From positions 5,828,001 through 5,892,000 of the forward strand of contig OX387203.1 of assembly GCA_947561715.1 (NCBI GenBank): 64,000 nucleotides of DNA, in the 5' to 3' direction. The notes under the pieces were generated by a model. It searched no databases and was not told where the DNA came from. It saw only the letters and a program-made list of their open reading frames with translations. A program made the translations under genes and the position numbers. Numbering within the stretch: the stretch's first letter is position 1; each line of letters starts with the position of its first letter. Source of the stretch: Ascidia mentula (taxonomy: Eukaryota > Chordata > Ascidiacea > Phlebobranchia > Ascidiidae). Positions 1 to 9,867 of this stretch are shown piece by piece.

Positions 1-46
1 AATTGTTCGAAGGGACGAATATCTGTTCATATTCCAATATACTTAC

Positions 47-1091
47 CGACATATAACATCCCTGCTTCTGCGATTTCCCTTGGAGAACATTCGGTACTAA
101 AAGGCCTCCAACCCCGGCTGAATGTTCGGACACGGTCTTCCACGTCTCTCATATGAGGATGTCTTGGATTCCGGCAAGGGAACTGAGCTTCTCGGTTCCG
201 CTCGTCCGGAGTCTAAAGGTTGAAAATACATTCAGACTAGAGGTCGTTTCAAATATTTATGGACTGTAAATGTTGCAATGTTAACCATAAAAAGAATGTT
301 TGTCTGGTGCCCAAACATGGACTTCAAACAAAAATTCAATTTTGTTTACAGCCTGGTCACATATAAACCAGCGTTATAAAATGAACTGTACTGTCTTTAT
401 GGTTGCAACGTAGTTTCGTGGAGACAAAGGGCAGTTTGATATATTAGTGAATACGGTACCTCAGGAAAATATATATCGAAAAGGGCTTTGCTTTTTTGTG
501 TAACAACATTTTCTTTTAACGGGCATAAAACAAAATTTTCTTTTAGAGTTTAAGTGCTGAATGTTTCCTGGCTGTGAACGAAGTAAACTTAGTAACAAAA
601 AATCCATGGCATATTTCTTATTTACTCGCAAATCGAAGTTCCTCGAAAAGGAAGCGCTTTGGTTTCGGTTCACTTGGTTCGTGTTCCTGGGAATTTCCTC
701 AATTCTTGGTCGAGGTGACGGAGCTACCTCTCTTCTGTCTCTCGGTGAATGATCGAATCTTTCCAAGTTCCGCCCTCTTCCTCCCCCACCTCCACGATTA
801 GCAGGTTGCTCTTCTTCAATTTGTGACCGATAACTTTGGTCTTCACGAGGAGTTTGAGATCTTCTTGGACTATTTACTTGTCTTCGCGAAGATCTCCCGC
901 TGTTTAAACCGCTACGTATTCGAACTGCCGTCTCTCTAGCTGCTGATACGGAGGCGCTGGTTCTTCCGCGGTTGTTGTTCAATGAACGAGGAACGTTTTG
1001 AGTCGGATTTCCATTCGCAAAATCGCACGTCGCCAGATGGCGGTAAAGAGAGATGTCTTCGCGGTTCGTAAAGCGATGACGTACGTGACAA
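47..1091 (-). CDS. BIR-domain (IAP-like) gene, 5' part, runs off left edge
   Basis: Two exons are visible on the minus strand. Exon 1091-626 starts after a TTTCTTAG acceptor and ends at a GTAAAT donor in phase 0. It encodes about 155 residues rich in Arg, Ser, Pro and Gly, with SPRDRR-type patches, and is probably disordered. Exon 212-47 starts after CAACCTTTAG and ends at GTAAGT. It encodes a run with FPC, PRHPHMRD, EDRVRTFSRGW and IAEAGMLYVG, which is the first half of a BIR domain. The zinc-ligand half must lie beyond position 1. No in-frame ATG exists in the 1091-626 exon, so the start codon is probably in an unseen upstream exon. The BIR half closely resembles that of the plus-strand gene at 9868. 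BIR proteins typically bind caspases or IAP-binding peptides; that role is inferred here. The link between the two exons rests on matching phase only. Confidence 0.7.
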
Positions 1092-1117
1092 CTAAGAAAC
1101 GGTAATAATAGTTTCTA

Positions 1118-2704
1118 TATTTGCTTCAAAAGAAAATACAACAGCCCACAAAGGAGTTATAAAACAGCCCACAAAGGAGGAATGATACAGTAAAAAATAC
1201 CGTATCATTTATTTATTAAAACGACATACAATAGCAACGCAGAAGTAATACTATGCTTTCGCACAGCAAAAAGAAGCCTGTGAGCCTTGTGACATAATAG
1301 CAACTCCCTTTGTGGAACCACCTTACCTAAAACATTCTACATTGCGATGTCTTGAATCATAGAAAAATCCGCATCTGGAGAGTATCGTTCCGTCCAATCC
1401 TTCCATCGCATCTTCAAACGTTGAAAGCCTGTACATCTCATCGTGATAGGGATAATCTGTTGATAAATAATCACATGAGATGTCGGACATGGCCCACGCG
1501 TGGGTGGTTTTACTGGGCCGATATTATGGTGATTTTTCAGACGACGTAATAACGGTTGCCTATGGTGTAATGTAATAACAGTCGCCTATGTTATCATATA
1601 ATCAATACATGATCATTTTCACCAGAGTAAATCTATAATAAACTATTTATGTGTTTTAATACTTCTATAATATTAAGTATGAATGACGGTGTAACTAACT
1701 CCAATAAAAGACAACAGGATTGAGTTCAAAAATAAAAACACTTTGTTACTTCATAGCGTTTTTCTCAACTCCTAGTATATGTCTACGTGACTATGGTGGC
1801 ATGCTCAGACACCACGTCATGTCTGTTTAATTTAAACCATACGATGAACACTAACATTCACATTTCGATTTTAACTTCAGAATTCTGATGCCACGTATAT
1901 TTCACTCTTCAAAATTTACTGCACATAAAAATCATACCCACTTTGAGTTTACATTTTTAGTGTTATGCATAATAAAATTGTGTACAAAGAACTTGGAGCT
2001 TGCTATACTTTGAATACGATATTCAATACTAAGAAACTGTTTAAAGCCGTATTCGCGGACGGTTACAACGCAAACTGTGTTCATCATATCACCAAAACTT
2101 ATCACTTTTACAGGAAAATATTAAAAATTCGAACCGTTTGGGGGGTTGTCGGAGAACAGGTTGGAGATATTCAATGAACTAAGGTTGGAGATGGGAGTTT
2201 CGGGTTCAAACCTATCCTCTTCTTCTGGTTGGTAGAGATAGGTCTCAGATGCGTGCCGGCTAAGGGGGGGTAGAAGGCTCATGTTTTCGTGTCCGGTCAG
2301 TCCGTCTTTTGATTTTAAATGACTTACAAATGGTTACTATTACCATACCCGTTGTAAGTACTTCTGAAATAATTTTCGGACAAATTTGAGCTACAAGGCA
2401 GACTTTGTTGTTATGAAACACAAAAATTTCTCCTTGTCACAGAAACTAATAAATTACGCTTTTACAACGACAACCAGGCTGCCCACGCTAACAAACCTTT
2501 CAAACTCCACCTTTCAAACTTCGTTTCGAAATCGCTATCGCGTTATAAAGAAAACAGCGAGAAGGGGATAAAAAATAACAATGCCTTTACCAACTATCTG
2601 TATCATTATACTACCAGCTGCATTAGTTCTTTTTAAATCACCTGAATGATTTAATTTTCAATTGTAACTGTTAGTCTCTCAGCTTCGTTACTATTTAATT
2701 AAAT
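1118..2704. other. intergenic, no gene seen
   Basis: AT-rich sequence with many stop codons in all frames. A short direct repeat (acagcccacaaaggag) occurs twice near 1141-1182. I see no exon with both splice borders and recognisable protein similarity. An upstream exon carrying the start codon of the left-edge BIR gene could be hidden here. Confidence 0.4.
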
Positions 2705-2787
2705 TCTACAGTGTCGCAATGATGGCGTCGTTCCTTCTGAATTCAGTTTCGCTATATTTTTGCGTTGGTGGTTTACCTTTAAGGTTA

Positions 2788-2913
2788 CCCTGCGGAAGCC
2801 TTGTTCGATAACAGGCGAAACGTCGGTGAACACAAGTTACGTTTTAATGTGCCAGAATAACAGACTAATAAAAAATAAAATGCCTTGCAGCAACAACAAC
2901 GTTATACTTTATG
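2788..2913 (+). mobile_element. 126-bp insertion with 8-bp target duplication
   Basis: Compared with copy B (near 6655), copy A carries an extra 126 bp flanked by the direct repeat taaggtta at 2780-2787 and 2914-2921. The insert begins CCCTGCGGAAGCC and contains AGGCGAAACGTCGG. This is the same stem motif found near 9300, 31390 and 36230. The empty site in copy B makes this a defined insertion and shows that the motif lies at one end of the element. I cannot name the family. Confidence 0.6.
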
Positions 2914-4671
2914 TAAGGTTATATTTGACACCTGAACTCATGATTGACGTAAGAACAGATTTCCCGTACATTTTTTCATTACTCTTAACTGCTTCAGTTT
3001 TGTAATCCATCACAAATGTATGCTTGAGGCATATCGTAGTAACTTAATAACTTGCTTTCATAACTTCCGTGATGCGTTCTTTACATTTCGTAAAACTTGC
3101 GTACACTTGCTTATAAAAGAAGTTTGAAAGTTCCAGAATTGCGCGGAATGGCGCGATTCAAATGCATTGTCATGCTGTTGCGCAAACGGCATTGGCTGGT
3201 GCTTGTGCGCCACCTTACGAAGGTTAAACGGAGAAAAGAACGCGTTCCAAACATACGCTTCTTGTGAGAGCTCTTTTGGTTAGCTTACGAGACTGAAAAA
3301 GCTCCTAAACGTTGCGTTCATCATCTTCAAAGTTTAATAACAACCGTTTTGCGTGTCTGAATTCGTAATCTGAAATAGTTGTTTTACTCAGACTATTGCA
3401 TGGACTCCTTAACATTGCTGGAATCATATTTTGTACTCAACCTCTTCAAAACTTTTCAACGAACCACTCCGTTGAAACAACTATTTCAACTGGCACCAAC
3501 CACGTTGTTTATCGTGATATGATTGCGACAGATTGGCGTGGTCACAGGGAAACATTTGATGTATGAATCACTTTTAGTCCCATACAACGTTACCTGGTAG
3601 CTAGTACCAGTTACATTAGGTGACGATCATGTGTGAGTCATCAAGTCACAATAACCGTGTTTAACTGCGAGGATGAAACTCAGATTTTTACTGTTGGTCA
3701 GCACTCCCTAACGATTGCGTTTTTTTTATCTGTTTCGCGGAAAACACGGCGCGTGATGATCTTGTGTAGTGAAATGAGGCTGTAAATATACACTAAAGTA
3801 ATCCAGGAGAGCTGCATCTCCAATATTATGGCTTTTTTTGCACGTATAAAATAATCCATATTGTTTTTTTTTTGAATTACTTTACTGATTTAGCTTTCTA
3901 TGCAAATCAGTTTTGAACATACCCAAATGGTTAAATTTCAAAGACGTTACAAATGTTTTGTTGCATCAATATGAATTCAACTGACTTAAACCACAGTCCC
4001 ATGACACACGTGACATACCAATACAAGTTGACAGTGTCATCGTATATTTTCTCCTGCTTTAAATCTGAGATAAAAATAACTAAATTTCGTATTGTTGCGC
4101 TATTTCAACGGCGGCCTGTTCTGTTTCACCTCCGCACACAAAAAAGCCAGACAAGCGAATGCACGGGAAAGATACGAGTTTCAGCGGTGCTGTCCCATGG
4201 GTATTTCCCTCGTGGTGGCGCTTGGTTTTAAGTCCGTGGTGCTTTTGAATGTGTCACAATAAGTCATAGCACCACTCGTGTCCGCTGGGTGACCGCTACG
4301 TCAAATAAAGCAAAAATCTTACCTGATTCGCTACGTAACACACAATTAAACGTTTGTTACAGAATGTACAGAGTAACTGCACTAAATTTTGTTTTTATTT
4401 TTCTGAATTTAACATTACATTATGATGTTATATATCGTTGGAACAACTGTGTACCTATATCTGTACATCGGGTTAATGTTTAAACGCTATGTCCAATTTT
4501 GCGTTTTGTTTTATTAAAAAAGTGTATGCGTATAGGCTGAGCTAAAGATGCAGTTTCATCGCATGCTTTGGCGAGGTCAAACGGCGACAATGGCCATTGA
4601 GCTAGTTATACGTTTCAGCGTCATGAAATCCTGATGCTGCATTTTAGTCCTGGAAAATGGTCACATGACAG

Positions 4672-4925
4672 AGGGCGATTCTTTTTGGCGCTTTGACTCC
4701 CTGTCAGCCAATCGTCTTCGAACGCTCCGTTCGCTCAAAAGCGGGCGATTCCTTTTTTGGCGCCTTGAACTCTTTTCAGCCAATCGACGAGCGCTGTTCG
4801 CTTCAAAGCGAGATTGAGCTCTTTAAGCCAATCGACGAGCGCTGTTCGCTTCACAGTGAGCGATTCTTTTTGGCGCCCTTTCCAGCCAATCGCGTTCAAG
4901 CGCTCCGTTCGCTTAAAATCGGGAG
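4672..4925. repeat. minisatellite with TTTGGCGC and CCAAT boxes
   Basis: About four degenerate units of roughly 60-75 bp. Each has a TTTGGCGC-like run (4683, 4755 and 4868 regions), cagCCAATcg, and a GAGCGCT or similar core followed by ccgttcgct. A shorter version with about two units sits in copy B (8775-8885). TTTGGCGC matches the E2F consensus and CCAAT matches NF-Y, but no gene start is nearby, so a regulatory role is unproven. Confidence 0.55.
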
Positions 4926-5330
4926 AATGAAAACAGCCGTTCCAAAGGCTGTAGTCTTTTGCAACACATGGTGCTCTTAGATCTTAGTTTTCACAAAAAG
5001 CTCGTAGACAGACAAGGTACAAGTATTGAATCTTGTTAGTGAGTAGTTCTGAGTCAGGATCAGAAAGTTGTTGTGGTCGTATATTTTACAAGCTATAGAA
5101 CTATTCGCTATGTATTAAGTCATTAGATAATTGTTAGAGATGAAGTTGTTGTTGAACAATTTGGATTTTAATGTACATACGTATTTCTCGCATATGTGAC
5201 TGTAAGATTAATCAAAGTGTAATTTTTATTCCAATATATGCGTACACTTTTGAAGTACTTGAATTTTAATTTTGAATTGTATTAACTGATAATCTCTTTT
5301 ACTCTTGCTTCTATTTAATTAACTTGCCTG

Positions 5331-6585
5331 TAACCCAGTTTACATGACGGTTTAAGACGGCTTCGAAGCTGACTCGCCGATCCGACTCTCTCGTTTTCGG
5401 CGAAGAGAAAAAGGCAAGCGTCTTAAGCCGTCTCAGCCTTCGATCTAACGCGGAGAGTGGTTTACGGGACAGCTTAAGCGATTAAGTCAGCTTAAACCCA
5501 GTTGCGACAAGTGCCGCGAAGAAGTTAGGATTAGGTAATTTGTTTATGAGGTTGTGCGTTGAGGGTTTGCTGTTTACAATAAACCTTGAAAGTAATAAAC
5601 TAGTTCTAGTACAACTACGTGAGTATGCTCTATGCTGCAGGGGCGAGAAGGATGTGCTTACTCGAGTTAAATTTGATAAATACTGCGCAAGTGTTAAATG
5701 AATTGTACAAGCATCAAGATACAAACAAGCAGCATTCGTTTTGAGGACCTAAGTTGCATTTTGGAGACCTGAAGGAAACAAATGCATTGCAGGAATGCTG
5801 ACACTTGCTTGAAAGAAGAATGCACTTGTGTTAACTGTTTTCATTTGCTGCTGGATGTGCTATAATATAACAAGTCAATGCAAACTGGTTGTTTATTCAT
5901 ATTTAGGTTACTGCATCTTATTTATGCAAGGATTATGTGAACAACAATCAACCATAAAATACAAAAGCAGGCTTATGTAAACCTTTTCTGTTTGTCAAAA
6001 TAAAACGAATATGACAAGAATGCCATGACACAAGTTTATGTTATGTAACTATCACATCTTCTGTATATTTGTTTCAATTTAATTAACATTGGGCTGCTAT
6101 GAAACATTCCATTCAGCCTTTTCTGACACTCAATTGTATCTGGGATTACGGGATTAGACAGCTTCTGAAAAGGATCCTGTGAAGAAGGACAGAGATAATT
6201 AATACTACTAAACATGAAATTTTCACTTGAATACTCTTACCATGGTGTTGTTGTGAACACATTCCAGGAAAATGCAGCCTTTTAGTTTAATCATCTATTA
6301 TATCTGGCAAAGTAAACTCACATTATAATCAAGGACCAATTTGCAGCAAGCATTTGCGTAAACTAACTGCCAATAACTTTTCTCTGCATGCCTTGATTAG
6401 AAATATTGATAATTTATTTAGTACAGAGGCTGAATTTACTGCCTGTCAGCCCGAGACAGCTTAACTTAAGCTGACTTAAAAGCCCCGTGTAAATTCGTCG
6501 TTTTCGCGCGTCGAATTTGAAAATCACGTGACCCGGTCACGAGTCGACTTGATGCTCAAGTCGACTTGGCCATGTGAACAGGGTT
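5331..6585. mobile_element. TIR element, about 1.25 kb, non-coding
   Basis: The left end (taacccagtttacatga, 5331-5347) and the reverse complement of the right end (6569-6585) agree at 14 of 17 positions. Both ends can be read with a flanking TA. Subterminal palindromic blocks rich in cttaag and gtcgac occur near 5400-5500 and 6455-6570. There is no transposase-like reading frame, so this is probably a non-autonomous DNA transposon. It lies immediately left of copy B of the intergenic duplication. Confidence 0.55.
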
Positions 6586-8890
6586 AGTGTCGCAATGATA
6601 GCGTAGTTCAGTCGGAATTCAGTTTCGCTATATTTTCGCGTGGGTGATTTACCTTTAAGCTTGTATTTGACACCTAAACTCATGATTGACTAAGAACAGA
6701 TTTCCGGTACACTTTTGCATTACTCTTAAGTACTTAAAATCAAAAATGTATGTTTAAGGCATATCGTAGTAACTTGCTTTTATAACTTAAGTGATGCGTT
6801 CACTAGATTACATTAATGCTCACGTTCATATACTTTTAAAAGAAGTTGGAAAGTTAAAGAATTGCTTGAAATGACATGATTCAAATGTTTTTCATGCTGT
6901 TACGCAAACGGGATTGGTTGGTGCTTGTGCGCCACCTACGGGTTAAACGTATATAATGAACGCATTCAAAACACAAGCTTTTCGTGGAAGCTGTTTTGGT
7001 AAGCTTACGAGAACGCGTTTCATTTGCTGTTTCGGAACAAAAAAGGCAGGTGATAATCTTGTGTAGTAAAATGAGGCTGTAAATATAATTAAATTTGATA
7101 TTGTTGCGCAACTTCAGCGACGGCCTGTTCTGATAAAAAAAGGCCAGACAAGCGAATGCACGGCAGAGATACGAAGTTTGCCGGTGCTGTCCCATGGGTA
7201 TTTCCCGCGTGGTGGCTTTGGTCTGAAGTACGAGGTGCTTTAGTGTCACAACAATCACAGCGACTAAACTAAAATAAACCAATTTTTTTTTTTTTTTAAT
7301 TACTTTACTGATTAAAGTGCATATGACACGGCCATGACAACTTTGCGTAAAACTAAAGGTACATCTACAACAAACATATATCCAAAGTTTTGCGGCTCTA
7401 CGTCAACTAAAAAATATAGAAAACTGCACGAAAAGTAACGGCGACCAAAAATCCTAAACCTTTTGCGCTGAGGAGAAAATGACATCACACAAGGCACTCG
7501 CGTCGAAACAATGCATTGTTTAGATAGGAGAAGGCGCCTTTTTTGCAGATATCGAATAGTTTCAAACACAAGAGAATCCACAGATTACGTTACCATAAAG
7601 GTCAGGACAGGGTCTAGCATCACACAAAAATATGTCATTGTGACGTCATAAACCAAAGGCTTATTTGTCCCTAATTAACAACAAGAACACCCTGTCCCAG
7701 TAACTGTTTTATTATTACACAACTAAATAAGACATAATAGCTCGAACATCGGCCATCTGTGTTCAGCGTAAATTAACATAAAATCCGTATGTTTCACTTG
7801 TTCACTTTTTTGTCCCCTGTTTAATGCAATATTATGCTAAACCAGTTTTACAATGTTTTCCATTCCTATGCATGAGGCTTGCTGCCAGCACTCGCGCACG
7901 ACCGAAGCGCCTTCTATGACGTCACGCAACAATATCTCGCTTTCGCACGATTTCGTTTGCAGCGGCAAAAGACCGACTTTGATCAGCTGTATCTCAGAAA
8001 CCAGTCGCGGTATCAAGCTACCTTTTTCGCCAAAAATGTTCTCAAGTTATGAACAACTTTTAGTTTGATTATTAGCATGTTTTATTTTTACGTGGCATAT
8101 GCACTTTAAGCATTCTTGAATTAATTTACTGATTTAGCTTTCCTTGCAAATCAGTTTTAAACATACCCACATGGTTACATTTTAAAGATGTTACAAACGT
8201 TTTTTCTTGTTGCATCAATATGAACTCCACTAACTTAAACCACAGTCCCGTGATACACGTGACAATAGAAGTTGACAGTGTCAACGTATATTTTCTCCTG
8301 GTTTAAATGTGAGATAAAAATAACTAAATTGGGTATTGTTGTGCTCTTCAACGGCGGCCTGTTCTGTTTCACCTCGGCACATAAAAAAGCCAGACAAGCG
8401 AATGTACGGGAGAGTCTTATTTAGTGAGGTTAGTGCTGCTTTCTTCCCGCGTGGTGGCGTTTGGTTTTAAGTCTGTGGTGCTTTTGAATGTGTCAAAATA
8501 AGTCACAGCACCACTTGTTGCCCGCTGGGTGACTGCTACGTCAAGTTGGAACAACTGTGTACTTATGTCTGTACATCCGGTTAATGTTTAAACGCTATGT
8601 CCAATTTTGCGTTTTGTTTTGTTGAAAAAGTGTATGCGTATAGGCTGAGCTAACGAGGTAGTTTCATCGCATATTCGATTTGGCGCAGTCAAATGGCGAC
8701 AATGGCCATTGAGCTAGTTTTACGTTTCAGGGCTATGAAATCGTGCTGCTGCATTTACAAATGATTGCATAACAGAGAGCGATTGTTTTTGGCGTTTTAA
8801 CTTCCTGTCAGCCAATCGCCTTCGAGCGCTCCGTTCGCTTGAGCGAGCGATTTTTTTTGGCGCCTTTGAGCTTCTGTCAGCCAATTTTGT
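6586..8890. repeat. duplicated intergenic block, copy B (rearranged)
   Basis: Diverged partner of 2705-4930. It lacks the 126-bp insertion seen in copy A. It contains the 170-bp module twice (about 7090-7255 and 8325-8495) where copy A has it once, and it is interrupted by a TIR element at 7312-8109. The short frames inside do not correspond between the copies, so I treat the block as non-coding. Confidence 0.65.
7312..8109. mobile_element. TTAA-flanked TIR element, about 790 bp
   Basis: The ends read TTAA-AGTGCATATGACACGG on the left (7312-7331) and, reverse-complemented, TTAA-AGTGCATATGCCACGT on the right (8090-8109). TTAA flanks are the hallmark of piggyBac-type insertion. Copy A has the uninterrupted site (near 3870-3900). 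However, the host sequence aattactttactgatt also recurs after the right end (near 8119), so a longer target duplication is an alternative. No transposase is visible; the internal frames are short. Confidence 0.6.
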
Positions 8891-9867
8891 ATTTTTATTC
8901 GAGGAATACAATAGTAACTCATTGCATAGCTATGGCAAATTATCTTGGCATGGTTCAACGAAATATTGCGGACGATCTTTGATTAGGAAGTATTAGAAAA
9001 TATTAATTTCGCCCAAGCGGTATCTTCGGGTTCTGTAATTATTCAAATAGAATAATAGCATATTATTGTCCAATGTTTTTGTTTTTGTAGCCGCCAAAAC
9101 ACAGTAGGAACGGGGTACACATCCACAAATGAAATTGTACATGATATTCTTCAACTCCGTGAACAACGACACCAGCATTGTCACCGACATCGACGCCACA
9201 ATCCAACACCACAGCCAGGTTCATATTTCCCTAATAAAATTTTAGTTGGTTGTTAGTTTCAACAGGACCGCCCTTCTGGCATAAATAAACGTACTTTGTT
9301 CTTTCGACGTTTCGTCTGCTATACAGCAAGACTTCATCAGGGTTTAACATCGTAATTCAGACTTAAACAACACAACATTCAAAGTCACAAAAAGAAAAAA
9401 GGGGCATGCTAGTACCGCTTGTGAAATTATGGGATAGGGTAAAAAACACACATCGGGAGGCGCAACAGTTACAACAAATTGTTGTATACTTCCGGAAAAT
9501 ATACACATTGTTCTTTATCATTTACACATCCGCTGTTTTATGGATGTGGAGTTTGAACTGCGTTGTTAATAAAGTCTTGCTCTATGGAAGACAAAACTTT
9601 TGAAATATAAATACAATAATTTATGCCAGAGGAGCAGTCCTATTTTATATGTCTGGCAGCAAAAGTAGCACAATATTTGCTAAACTTAGTTTGCTACAAG
9701 CTGACCTAACAATAAAACAAGTATAAAACAATGTTACCGAATAAGTGGTGGTGTTAAAAGTACACGCAAAACCTGAAATTCACGTCCAGCAAACTAAACA
9801 TCGTTTTGCATATGACAAAGTTCGTACCTCTGGAAGAACTTGTGTGCAGTCTTCCACGCCACCTACC
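8891..9867. other. intergenic, contains a repeat motif near 9256-9345
   Basis: No gene is recognised. On the minus strand, 9345-9300 reads CCCTGATGAAGTCT, a loop, then AGACGAAACGTCG, a member of the dispersed stem motif family. A minus-strand 53-codon frame near 9221-9060 has an ATG but no similarity I recognise. Confidence 0.4.

Larger units (their letters stand above)
2705..4930. repeat. duplicated intergenic block, copy A
   Basis: This stretch aligns by eye with 6586-8890. Shared anchors include gtgtcgcaatgat near 2711 and 6590, catgattgac near 2939 and 6681, ttactgatttagcttt near 3884 and 8126, a 170-bp module around 4083-4255, and the tail with TTTGGCGC/CCAAT units near 4680-4910. The copies differ by many substitutions and by insertions, so the duplication is old. 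I see no coding potential that both copies share. Confidence 0.7.

Noticed and set aside
4693..4980. Plus-strand 95-codon frame with repeated FEPIDERCSLxSE-like units
   Set aside because: It is a translation of the minisatellite; the repeat period, not selection, keeps it open.
7312..7581. Minus-strand 89-codon frame
   Set aside because: It lies wholly inside a TIR element, has no counterpart elsewhere in the window and no recognisable motif.
8993..9221. Minus-strand small protein candidate
   Set aside because: 53-68 codons with no similarity, no clear promoter or polyA signal, and unremarkable codon use.
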